From Mucilaginibacter limnophilus (GTDB lineage: Bacteria > Bacteroidota > Bacteroidia > Sphingobacteriales > Sphingobacteriaceae): a DNA stretch of 64,000 bases. Both the position numbers and the translations under genes were made by a program. A model generated the notes under the pieces. The model searched no databases and was not told where the DNA came from. It was given only the letters and a program-made list of their open reading frames with translations. The DNA lies in contig NZ_SACK01000007.1 in assembly GCF_004005815.1 (NCBI RefSeq), forward strand, positions 186,001-250,000, given 5' to 3'. The stretch's first letter is position 1. Every line of letters starts with the position of its first letter. This document shows, in pieces, positions 36,151 to 44,126 of the stretch.

Positions 36151-38016
36151 ATGCCAAAAAAACTACTAACCTTAGCCGCCTTATTACTTACCGTTCAATT
36201 GATTTACGCGTATGACGGGCCAACTGTAAGTACAAAAGTTTCTAAAGTAACTATCTTTTTAAACAGTGCGCAGGTAACGCGAACAGCTTCGGTGAGTATC
36301 CCGGCAGGTACATCAACGTTAGTATTTAATGATCTTTCGCCGGATATTGATGTGCAAAGCATACAAGTAAAATCAGCAGGTGAGTTTACAATACTTTCTG
36401 TTAAGCATGAGCTCGACTTCCTTAATCAGCAGGTAAAAGAGAAGCGCATTAATGAACTGGAAACGCAAAAGAAAATAGTTCAAGATAAACTGGATATGCA
36501 GAATAACTTGCTGGCCATATACGAGGAAGAAAGCAACATGCTGCTCAAGAACCAGAATGTAGCCGGTCAGGGAAGCCTTGATCTGATAAAATTGCGCCAG
36601 GCGCTTGAGTTTCAAACAGCTAAGCTGACTGAGATAAAAAAGAAACAGCAGGCTGTAAAAAATGAGATCACTGTATTGACTGCCCAGATGCAGAAATATA
36701 ATAAACAAATTGCCGAGGTGCAGGGCGCAAATAACAAGGCAACAAGCAATATACTGGTTACCGTATCGTCAAAATCGGCGGTACAATCGGTGTTTATGTT
36801 GTATTACGTAGTTAACAACGCGGCGTGGTATCCAACGTATGATATCCGCGCAAAAAATGTTAACAGCCCTGTCAACATCACTTACAAGGCCAACGTTTCG
36901 CAACAGTGCGGTGAGGAGTGGAAAGGTGAGGAGTGGAAAAATGTTAAGCTTACACTATCAACAGGTAACCCAACCATAAGCGGTTCAAAACCCGAGCTGA
37001 ATCCGTTTTACCTCAACCCGGGTATGTATTACGCCTCGACAGGTAGCATTACACGTGTTACCGGTAAGGTTGTTGATAATGCTGGTGAGGTGCTTCCGGG
37101 GGTAACCATCAGGGTAAAAGGTACATCAATAGGCACAGTAACAGATGCTAAAGGAAATTATTCCGTACAGCTTCCCGCAGGCCCACAAACACTGGTATTA
37201 AGTTATGTTGGTTTTGAAACAAAAGAGGTTCAGGTTGACCGCCCTAATATAGTTGTGATGCTTAAAGAAAGCGCCCAACATTTGGACGAAGTAGTAGTTG
37301 TAGGTTACGGGGCAACTGACAAAGTAGAAGACAGGCTTGCCGGAAAGGTTGCAGGAGTTGCGATACAACAACAAACTATTCCTGTTGCTGTCACAAAACA
37401 AGAACAGCAAACCAATATTGAGTTCGATATAACAAACCCTTATACTATTCCGGGCGACGGTAAGCAATACCTGGTTGAAATAAACAGCGTTGACATTAAT
37501 GCCGATTACCGTTATTATACAGTACCTAAACTAAGTACCGATGTCTTCCTGACAGCTACGCTTACCGATTGGAACCAATACAGTTTTTTATCCGGCGAAG
37601 CCAACTTGTTTTTCGAGGGTACATTTATAGGTAAATCGCTTATTGATACACATTCAACAAATGATACCCTTAGCCTGTCGCTCGGAACCGACAGAAATAT
37701 TGTGGTTACCCGCACACTTCAAAAAGATCTGAAACAAAAGAAAAACTTTGGCTCTACCATAAAAGAAAGCCGCGATTGGCTGATCACTGTTAAAAACCGC
37801 AAAAGCCAGCCTATAAATATTTTAGTTGAAGACCAGGTTCCGGTATCACAAAACTCATCTATTAATGTAGAGGTGCAGGATGTATCAGGTGCAAAAATGG
37901 ATAACGCAACCGGTAAACTTTCCTGGAGTTTTATATTAAATTCGCAGCAGGATAAAAAAGCCGGATTAAAATACCTGGTAAGTTATCCCAAAAATCAAAC
38001 GGTTATAGTAGAATAA
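36151..38016 (+). CDS. MuiA-like DUF4140/DUF4139 protein with inserted CarboxypepD_reg and plug-start segment
   Basis: A 621-residue exported protein (signal peptide 1-20). Residues 25-100 form DUF4140 (VSKVTIFLNSAQVTRTASV), 95-195 a coiled coil, and about 205 onward DUF4139 (NNAAWYPTYDIRA). At about 300-405 this is split by a SusC-type beta-sandwich: VTGKVVDNAGEVLPGVTI, GTSIGTVTDAKGNYSVQL, VLSYVGFETKEVQV, then HLDEVVVVGYG and RLAGKVAGVAI, the start of a TonB plug. DUF4139 then resumes (VEINSVDINADYRYYTVPKLS) to the end. It lies between nuoM (83 bp) and nuoN (0 bp). A 15-bp tandem duplication is at 36910-36939. Confidence 0.88.
   Translation: MPKKLLTLAALLLTVQLIYAYDGPTVSTKVSKVTIFLNSAQVTRTASVSIPAGTSTLVFNDLSPDIDVQSIQVKSAGEFTILSVKHELDFLNQQVKEKRINELETQKKIVQDKLDMQNNLLAIYEEESNMLLKNQNVAGQGSLDLIKLRQALEFQTAKLTEIKKKQQAVKNEITVLTAQMQKYNKQIAEVQGANNKATSNILVTVSSKSAVQSVFMLYYVVNNAAWYPTYDIRAKNVNSPVNITYKANVSQQCGEEWKGEEWKNVKLTLSTGNPTISGSKPELNPFYLNPGMYYASTGSITRVTGKVVDNAGEVLPGVTIRVKGTSIGTVTDAKGNYSVQLPAGPQTLVLSYVGFETKEVQVDRPNIVVMLKESAQHLDEVVVVGYGATDKVEDRLAGKVAGVAIQQQTIPVAVTKQEQQTNIEFDITNPYTIPGDGKQYLVEINSVDINADYRYYTVPKLSTDVFLTATLTDWNQYSFLSGEANLFFEGTFIGKSLIDTHSTNDTLSLSLGTDRNIVVTRTLQKDLKQKKNFGSTIKESRDWLITVKNRKSQPINILVEDQVPVSQNSSINVEVQDVSGAKMDNATGKLSWSFILNSQQDKKAGLKYLVSYPKNQTVIVE
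36910..36939 (+). repeat. In-frame 15-bp tandem duplication in the MuiA-like gene
   Basis: GGTGAGGAGTGGAAA occurs twice without any difference, giving GEEWKGEEWK. DUF4139 relatives normally have a single GE[DE]WK before the VKLTLSTGNP strand, so the extra copy looks recent. Confidence 0.85.
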
Positions 38017-39519
38017 ATGCACGAACTGTTACCATCAATACAAGGCCAGCTAAGCCAGATCCTTGAGGATATTAAATATTTTATCCCTGAGATATACTTT
38101 AGTGTGCTTTTCTTGGTGGTTTTACTGGCTGATTTACTATTCGGTAAAAACTCTGCCGCTTACTGCAAAGCCATCGCCATAGCAGGATTGGTGATCGTGC
38201 TGTTTAAAGATTATGAACAGTATGCATTGTTAACTAAAAAAGGCGATGTGTTTCCGATTCTTAGCAATATGCTGTTTCTGCATTCGCAGGCACTGTCGTT
38301 CAAAATAATCATCGATGTGTTATTGGTGGCGCTGGTTCTCTATTTTTCGTGGGATGAAAAGTTGGCGGCACACCCCAAAGGCTTATCCGACTTATACACT
38401 ATTGTAATCGGTTCGGCATTAGGTCTGCATTTAATGGTAATGGCGATGAACATGATGTCGCTTTTCCTGGGTATCGAGTTTGTATCTATAGCATCATACC
38501 TGTTGGTGGCCTACCGTTCAGAAAATGCGCTGAGTGCCGAAGCGGGATTGAAATATGTATTATTCGGCGCGGCATCATCCGCAGTATTGCTATATGGCAT
38601 ATCGCTTTTATATGGACTTACCGGCACGCTCGACTTGTTTAACGATGGTTTTATAGAGCAGTTAACAGGTGCAAATTCGGCGGCCGCTGTACTTGCTTTG
38701 GCATTAGTATTAGCAGGCATAGGCTTCAAACTATCGTTTGTTCCTGTTCATTTTTGGGTACCCGATGTTTATGAAGGTGCTCCAACGCCTATCACGGCGT
38801 ACTTATCAACCGTACCCAAAATTGCCGCCTTCGCTTTACTCGTGAATTTCCTTACCCCATTTATAGCGATGGGGCAGGCGCCGGTAAATTTACGACTGGT
38901 ACTTGGTGTTATCGGCATTGTTACCATGATAGCGGGCAATTTTGCTGCCATCGCTCAAAATAATGTAAAGCGTATGCTGGCCTATTCAAGTATCGGGCAT
39001 ACCGGTTTTGCGTTAATGGCAATTGTTACCTTTTCACCGCAGGGTTTAACATCGTTAATATACTATTTAGCGGTTTATAGCATTGCAAATATTGGCGCCT
39101 TGGTGCTGGCTTCATATTTTACCAATGCTACCGGCGCCGAAATAATAAGCGGTTACAAAGGTTTAGGCTTTAAATATCCGGTGGCGTCAGTTTGTTTCGT
39201 AATTATATTGATTTCCTTAACCGGAATTCCGATTTCCGCAGGATTTACCGGTAAATTATTTGTTTTTTCAACTGCTTATGGCGCCTATCAGCAAAATCAC
39301 GAAGGATTATTACTCGCAATGCTGATAACGGGCGCTGTCACAACCGTACTTTCACTCTTCTACTACATTAAAATACCTCTAAATCTATTTCTGAAAAAGA
39401 CAAACAATGGCATTGTTTCAGGATATGGAGGTGTAAATATTCTTATATTATCAATTGTAATTGCTGTTATCGTAATTTTACTTGGGTTTTTTCCAAATCT
39501 TCTCTATAATTTATTTTAA
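38017..39519 (+). CDS. nuoN: NADH-quinone oxidoreductase subunit N
   Basis: A 500-residue antiporter-like subunit with about 14 helices. FLGIEFVSIASYLLVAYR carries the conserved Glu; FKLSFVPVHFWVPDVYEGAPTP, NVKRMLAYSSIGHTGFALM and TGIPISAGFTGKLFVFSTAY follow. Its ATG abuts the TAA of the MuiA-like gene, so the two are probably translationally coupled. It ends the complex I cluster; no clear hairpin terminator follows. Confidence 0.95.
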   Translation: MHELLPSIQGQLSQILEDIKYFIPEIYFSVLFLVVLLADLLFGKNSAAYCKAIAIAGLVIVLFKDYEQYALLTKKGDVFPILSNMLFLHSQALSFKIIIDVLLVALVLYFSWDEKLAAHPKGLSDLYTIVIGSALGLHLMVMAMNMMSLFLGIEFVSIASYLLVAYRSENALSAEAGLKYVLFGAASSAVLLYGISLLYGLTGTLDLFNDGFIEQLTGANSAAAVLALALVLAGIGFKLSFVPVHFWVPDVYEGAPTPITAYLSTVPKIAAFALLVNFLTPFIAMGQAPVNLRLVLGVIGIVTMIAGNFAAIAQNNVKRMLAYSSIGHTGFALMAIVTFSPQGLTSLIYYLAVYSIANIGALVLASYFTNATGAEIISGYKGLGFKYPVASVCFVIILISLTGIPISAGFTGKLFVFSTAYGAYQQNHEGLLLAMLITGAVTTVLSLFYYIKIPLNLFLKKTNNGIVSGYGGVNILILSIVIAVIVILLGFFPNLLYNLF

Positions 39520-39617
39520 AGAGAGAAAAATGAGTTAGTTTTTTGAAAATTGCCATGAATAGTGTGGTTTTTATAATAAAAATCATATTTTCACGCCACA
39601 TTTTTAACTAAACATTG

Positions 39618-40925
39618 ATGAAACGCGTTTTTCCTTTTTTACTTATCGTTGTTGCATTAGTACTAACTTTTATTTTTCCTTCAATTGAACTGAATGATGC
39701 AGGTCCTGCTCAATTTGACAAAGGAGACATAGCCTGGATGCTGATGTCGACCGCGTTGGTACTGATTATGACCCCCGGTTTGGCGTTCTTTTACGGCGGT
39801 ATGGTAAATAAAAAGAATGTGATATCAACCATGCTGCAAAGCATTGTTTGTATGGTTATCATCACCGTGATCTGGGGAATTTTCGGTTTTAGCTTAGCCT
39901 TTGGCGAAAGCATTGGTGGCGTTATCGGTAATCCTTCAACGTTTTTTATGATGAAAGGTATGTTAGGCACCGCCACCTGGCCATTAGCGCCAACTATTCC
40001 GCTGCTGCTGTTTGCCATGTATCAGCTGAAGTTCGCTATCATTACCCCGGCGCTTATTACAGGTGCCTTTGCCGAACGTATCCGCTTTAACTCGTATATC
40101 ATTTTCCTGGTATTATTCTCAATATTTATATTCTCACCACTTGCGCACTCAACCTGGCACCCTGATGGTGTTTTGGCTAAAATGGGTGTGCTTGACTTTG
40201 CAGGCGGTACGGTAGTGCACATGTCTGCAGGGTGGGCTGCTCTTGCTTCGGCTATCTATTTGAAACGCCGTAATGAGGCTAATCACTCACCCGCACGTAT
40301 CACTTATGTAATAATTGGTACGGGTTTACTTTGGTTTGGTTGGTTTGGGTTTAATGCAGGTTCAGCCCTTGGCGCTAATCCATTAGCGGTTACTGCGCTG
40401 GCTACCAGTACTACTGCTTCGGCGGCTGCAGGTATAACCTGGGTATTTTTTGATATGCTGCGTAAACGCAAGCCATCGGCAATGGGTACCTGTATAGGTG
40501 CCGTTGTGGGTTTAGTGGCCATCACACCGGCAGCAGGTTTTGTATCGGTGCCACACTCGCTGGCTATCGGCATAATATCAGCTATAATAAGTAATCTGGT
40601 GGTTGAATGGCGTACACGCACCTCAATTGACGATACGCTCGACGTATTCCCATGCCACGGCGTAGGTGGTATGGTAGGTATGCTGCTTACAGGTGTTTTT
40701 GCCCACAAAAACGTAAATCCCGGTATAGCAAACGGTAACGGGTTGTTTTTTGGCGAAACGCATTTATTTCTTATTCAACTATTAGCACTGGTGGGCACTT
40801 CACTATTCGCTTTTTTTGGCTCATTGTTGTTGCTTAAAATAACGGATATGATATCGCCGCTGCGGGTTTCTGTTGAAGAGGAGATCGCCGGATTAGATAT
40901 CAGTCAGCACGGAGAAAAATTATAA
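39618..40925 (+). CDS. amtB: Ammonium transporter
   Basis: A 435-residue Amt/Mep/Rh channel. Eleven to twelve helices; GDIAWMLMSTALVLIMTPGLAFFYGGMV is the family start (pieces DIAWMLMSTALV and PGLAFFYGG), followed by DFAGGTVVHMSAGWAALASA with the first pore His, and FPCHGVGGMVGMLLTG with the second. A signal-like first helix precedes it. The ATG at 39618 follows an in-frame TTG. No glnK/PII gene is adjacent, unlike many amtB loci. A perfect terminator follows. Confidence 0.95.
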   Translation: MKRVFPFLLIVVALVLTFIFPSIELNDAGPAQFDKGDIAWMLMSTALVLIMTPGLAFFYGGMVNKKNVISTMLQSIVCMVIITVIWGIFGFSLAFGESIGGVIGNPSTFFMMKGMLGTATWPLAPTIPLLLFAMYQLKFAIITPALITGAFAERIRFNSYIIFLVLFSIFIFSPLAHSTWHPDGVLAKMGVLDFAGGTVVHMSAGWAALASAIYLKRRNEANHSPARITYVIIGTGLLWFGWFGFNAGSALGANPLAVTALATSTTASAAAGITWVFFDMLRKRKPSAMGTCIGAVVGLVAITPAAGFVSVPHSLAIGIISAIISNLVVEWRTRTSIDDTLDVFPCHGVGGMVGMLLTGVFAHKNVNPGIANGNGLFFGETHLFLIQLLALVGTSLFAFFGSLLLLKITDMISPLRVSVEEEIAGLDISQHGEKL

Positions 40926-40939
40926 TATAATTCAGATAC

Positions 40940-40963
40940 AAGCCCGGTTAACCGGGCTTTTTT
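40940..40963 (+). terminator. Terminator after amtB
   Basis: Perfect 20-nt palindrome AAGCCCGGTTAACCGGGCTT (40940-40959), continuing into a T-run. Confidence 0.92.
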
Positions 40964-41108
40964 GTTGTATTAAAAATTATATCGCAGTAACCATAACTTA
41001 GAACTATACGTAGTAAGCCTATTATTGAGCTAACTTAATGTTAAATTAGTGATAAATTTTAATGCACTGTTATGACAATGATAATAGGAAGTTCCAACAT
41101 TAAAGTTG

Positions 41109-41116
41109 TACTTTTG
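41109..41116 (+). promoter_or_regulatory. -7 box TACTTTTG of the PurF-like gene
   Basis: Exact TAnnTTTG ending 17 nt before the ATG at 41134. Confidence 0.6.
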
Positions 41117-41133
41117 CAACCTCATTACAACTC

Positions 41134-43041
41134 ATGAGCGATCAGATCAAGCATGAATGCGGTGTGGCGTTTATCCGCTTAAGAAAGCCACTTTCATATT
41201 ACCAGCAAAAGTACGGCACTGCGCTGTATGGTTTAAACAAGCTTTACCTTTTAATGGAAAAACAGCACAACCGCGGGCAAGACGGCGCGGGCGTTGCTAC
41301 CATTAAACTGGACATTGAACCCGGCAAGCGCTACATCAGCCGCCACCGCTCAATGGCCTCAAATGCTGTTGCCGACATTTTTGAATACATTCAGAAAAAG
41401 TTTGCCGACATACAAAAGGAAGCGCCCGAAAAACTTGCCGATGCCGACTGGCTGAAAGAAAATGTGAGCTTTACGGGCGAAGTTCTTTTAGGTCACCTGC
41501 GTTATGGCACCCATGGTAAAAACAGTATCGAGAGCTGCCACCCGTTTTTAAGACAAAACAACTGGCAAACCCGTAACCTGGTTATTGCCGGTAACTTCAA
41601 CATGACCAATGTTGACGAACTGCTGCAGCAATTGTACGAACTAGGCCAGCATCCAAAAGAAAAAGCTGATACCGTTACTGTATTGGAAAAGATAGGCCAT
41701 TTCCTTGATACCGAGGTGCAGGGCTTGTTTGATCAGTATAAGCGCGAAGGTTTGGACGATAATATGGAGATCAGCAAGCTGATAGCTAATGATATGGATG
41801 TTGCAAAGATCTTGCGGAAATCGGCCAAGAACTGGGATGGTGGATATACCATTGCCGGTATATTAGGTCATGGCGATGCCTTTGTAATGCGCGACCCGGT
41901 TGGTATCCGTCCGGCGTATTATTTTTATAATGATGAGGTGGTTGTAGCGGCGTCTGAAAGACCTGCACTGCAAACCGCCTTTAACATACCTGTTGATCAG
42001 ATTCAGGAAATTAAGCCCGGCCATGCGCTTATTGTTAAAAAGAATGGCGATGTAAGCGAAGAGCAGTTCAGTGAACCGCTTGAAAAGAAATCATGCTCAT
42101 TCGAGCGTATTTATTTCTCGCGCGGCAGCGATTCATCTATTTACCGTGAGCGTAAGCAATTAGGCAGACTATTGTGCCCACAGATATTAAACGCTGTTGA
42201 TCACGACATAAGAAATACTGTGTTCTCCTATATCCCTAATACTGCTGAAGTGGCATTTTACGGAATGGTTGAGGGCGTACACAAATACATCAAACAATAC
42301 CAGCGCGACAGGCTGCTTAATCGTGAGGATAAGATCTCAGACGAAGAACTGACCGAAGTTCTGCAGCTGGCCCCCCGTGTTGAAAAGATCGCTATTAAAG
42401 ACGTTAAGCTGCGTACCTTCATCACTCAGGATGCCGACCGCAGCGAGATGGTGGCACATGTATATGATACTACTTATGGTCTTATAAATAAGAACACCGA
42501 TACTTTAGTGGTATTGGACGACTCCATCGTTCGCGGTACTACGTTAAAGCAAAGTATACTGAAGATATTAGACAGGCTGGGTCCAAAAAAGATCATCGTG
42601 GTATCTTCTGCTCCCCAAATACGCTACCCTGATTGTTACGGTATCGATATGTCGCGCATGGGTGAGTTTGTGGCGTTTGAAGCAGTTATTAGCCTTTTGA
42701 AAGATGCCGGTAAGGAAGACATTATCCTGAAGGTATATCAGCAATGCAAAGACAGCCAAAAACTGCCGAAAGAACAAGTGCAGAATTATGTAAAAGCTAT
42801 TTATGAGCCGTTTACAGATCAGGAAGTATCTGACCGTATTGCCAAGATTATCACACCGAAAGACATCAAAGCTGAAGTACAGGTGATCTACCAAACTCTG
42901 GATAACCTGCACACTGCCTGCCCCGACCATACCGGTGACTGGTATTTCTCAGGCGACTATCCAACTCCGGGTGGTAACAAGATAGTCAATCGCGCCTTTG
43001 TTAACTGGATGGAAGGCCGTAACCAAAGGGCTTACATGTAA
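41134..43041 (+). CDS. Amidophosphoribosyltransferase-like protein, long form
   Basis: A 635-residue Ntn glutaminase plus phosphoribosyltransferase of the PurF family, about 130 residues longer than normal PurF. The Ntn nucleophile is Cys9 (HECGVAFIRL), implying removal of an eight-residue propeptide. Glutaminase blocks: RGQDGAGVAT, GHLRYGTHGKNS, AGNFNMTN, RDPVGIRPAYYF. The PRPP loop is LVVLDDSIVRGTT (about 459-471). Extra sequence includes charged inserts (about 80-110 and 185-215) and a C-terminal domain from about 530. It may be the purine-pathway enzyme or a paralog with another acceptor; no other pur gene adjoins it. Confidence 0.85.
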   Translation: MSDQIKHECGVAFIRLRKPLSYYQQKYGTALYGLNKLYLLMEKQHNRGQDGAGVATIKLDIEPGKRYISRHRSMASNAVADIFEYIQKKFADIQKEAPEKLADADWLKENVSFTGEVLLGHLRYGTHGKNSIESCHPFLRQNNWQTRNLVIAGNFNMTNVDELLQQLYELGQHPKEKADTVTVLEKIGHFLDTEVQGLFDQYKREGLDDNMEISKLIANDMDVAKILRKSAKNWDGGYTIAGILGHGDAFVMRDPVGIRPAYYFYNDEVVVAASERPALQTAFNIPVDQIQEIKPGHALIVKKNGDVSEEQFSEPLEKKSCSFERIYFSRGSDSSIYRERKQLGRLLCPQILNAVDHDIRNTVFSYIPNTAEVAFYGMVEGVHKYIKQYQRDRLLNREDKISDEELTEVLQLAPRVEKIAIKDVKLRTFITQDADRSEMVAHVYDTTYGLINKNTDTLVVLDDSIVRGTTLKQSILKILDRLGPKKIIVVSSAPQIRYPDCYGIDMSRMGEFVAFEAVISLLKDAGKEDIILKVYQQCKDSQKLPKEQVQNYVKAIYEPFTDQEVSDRIAKIITPKDIKAEVQVIYQTLDNLHTACPDHTGDWYFSGDYPTPGGNKIVNRAFVNWMEGRNQRAYM

Positions 43042-43046
43042 GAAAT

Positions 43047-43070
43047 CCCTGACCCCCGGAAGGGGGGACA
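43047..43070. repeat. Solo C/G palindrome after the PurF-like gene
   Basis: TCCCTGACCCCC-GGAA-GGGGGGACA: a 5-bp C/G stem with a GGAA loop, 5 bp after the stop codon. It resembles the right half of the palindrome pair at 5026-5141 (CCCCTGCCCCTC-TCAA-GAGGGG). Confidence 0.6.
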
Positions 43071-43077
43071 GAATATT

Positions 43078-43104
43078 AACGCTCCGTTTTACGGGGCGTT
43101 TTTT
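43078..43104 (+). terminator. Terminator after the PurF-like gene
   Basis: Stem AACGCTCCGT/ACGGGGCGTT (one T-G pair), loop TTT, then a T-run. Confidence 0.88.
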
Positions 43105-43132
43105 GTTTAAGTTGAAAAGGAAATCAGAAAGA

Positions 43133-43221
43133 TGTCATTTCGACCGCAGGGAGAAATCTTTTGAAATGTATTCTGCTTGCTGCTTAGAGAAGATATCTCC
43201 TTGTACCTCGTCGATATGGCA
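43133..43221. repeat. Imperfect palindromic element, TGYCATTTCGA family copy 1
   Basis: Ends TGTCATTTCGAC and GTCGATATGGCA pair at 10 of 12 positions; inside, GGGAGAAATCTT pairs with AAGATATCTCC. Same order and orientation as the copy at 58762-58852. It lies between the PurF-like gene and the convergent lysE-like gene. Confidence 0.75.
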
Positions 43222-43293
43222 GGCTAATTCAAAGCTTTGGGTTGGGCAAATCTGCGTAATTCCAAGGCATGCTCAAAAAAACACTATCTAAAA

Positions 43294-43950
43294 TTAAGCA
43301 CCTGACGGCGCCGAGAACACATAATGTGTAACAAGCCTGTCGAAAAGTACTATAGACGCGATAATTAGCGCCCAGCCGGCAATTATGTTAAGTTTATGTA
43401 CAAAGTTTACTGAAAGTCGTTGACGCAGCTTATTAGCATAAAATGCTTTCACCGTATCAAGCCCGAATTGTACAATAAGGATAGTGAGAAACATAATACC
43501 TATTTTTAAATGATGATCCTTAACGCCCTCATGGTAAATGGTGCTGGCAAAACCGATAATGGTTATCCAGTGAAACAAGATGGTAGGGTTGAAAATACAC
43601 ATTAAAAAACCCTTCAAAAAGTAACCTGTACGCTTAAGTTTTGAAGGGGTAGTATTATTATAATTTATGTCTGATTTTTTGAAGAGATAGTAAACGCCTA
43701 CGGTGAGTAAAATTATACAGCCTACTATACCAACGTTGGTTTTGGTTTGTGGGGTTATGCTTACCAGTTGTGAACCGAAAAGGATGGCGCCGACAAATAC
43801 TGCATCGCTGGCAACTATACCCAGCGCCAAAGCCACACCGGCATGAAAGCCCCGCTCGATACTGGTTTTTATTAAGGCGAAAAATACAGGGCCGGTTATG
43901 AAGGTTAAAACCAATCCAAAACCTATCCCTGAAAATATAGCATCTATCAT
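43294..43950 (-). CDS. LysE/RhtB family transporter
   Basis: A 218-residue membrane protein with six hydrophobic segments. GLVLTFITGPVFFALIKTSIERGFHAG (parts: FITGPVFFALIKTS, ERGFHAG) is the LysE N-terminal signature, and LKGFLMCIFNPTILFHWITII the matching second half. Members export amino acids or their derivatives; substrate unknown. It is divergent from the MFS gene and convergent with the PurF-like gene. No TAnnTTTG box is seen close to its start. Confidence 0.9.
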   Translation of the reverse strand: MIDAIFSGIGFGLVLTFITGPVFFALIKTSIERGFHAGVALALGIVASDAVFVGAILFGSQLVSITPQTKTNVGIVGCIILLTVGVYYLFKKSDINYNNTTPSKLKRTGYFLKGFLMCIFNPTILFHWITIIGFASTIYHEGVKDHHLKIGIMFLTILIVQFGLDTVKAFYANKLRQRLSVNFVHKLNIIAGWALIIASIVLFDRLVTHYVFSAPSGA

Positions 43951-44126
43951 TAACTACTTGTTAGGTCAGTTATTGTTTTTTGAGCATACGAATATGCAAT
44001 TTATCTTACGAAACAAAAAAATAATATGCATGCCCTATTTAATGTAAATCTTATAACAGGAAATTATAAAAATTGATTTAAGTTAGGGGCTTTAAAAATA
44101 TTCCCTAAGTACAACCAATACATACA

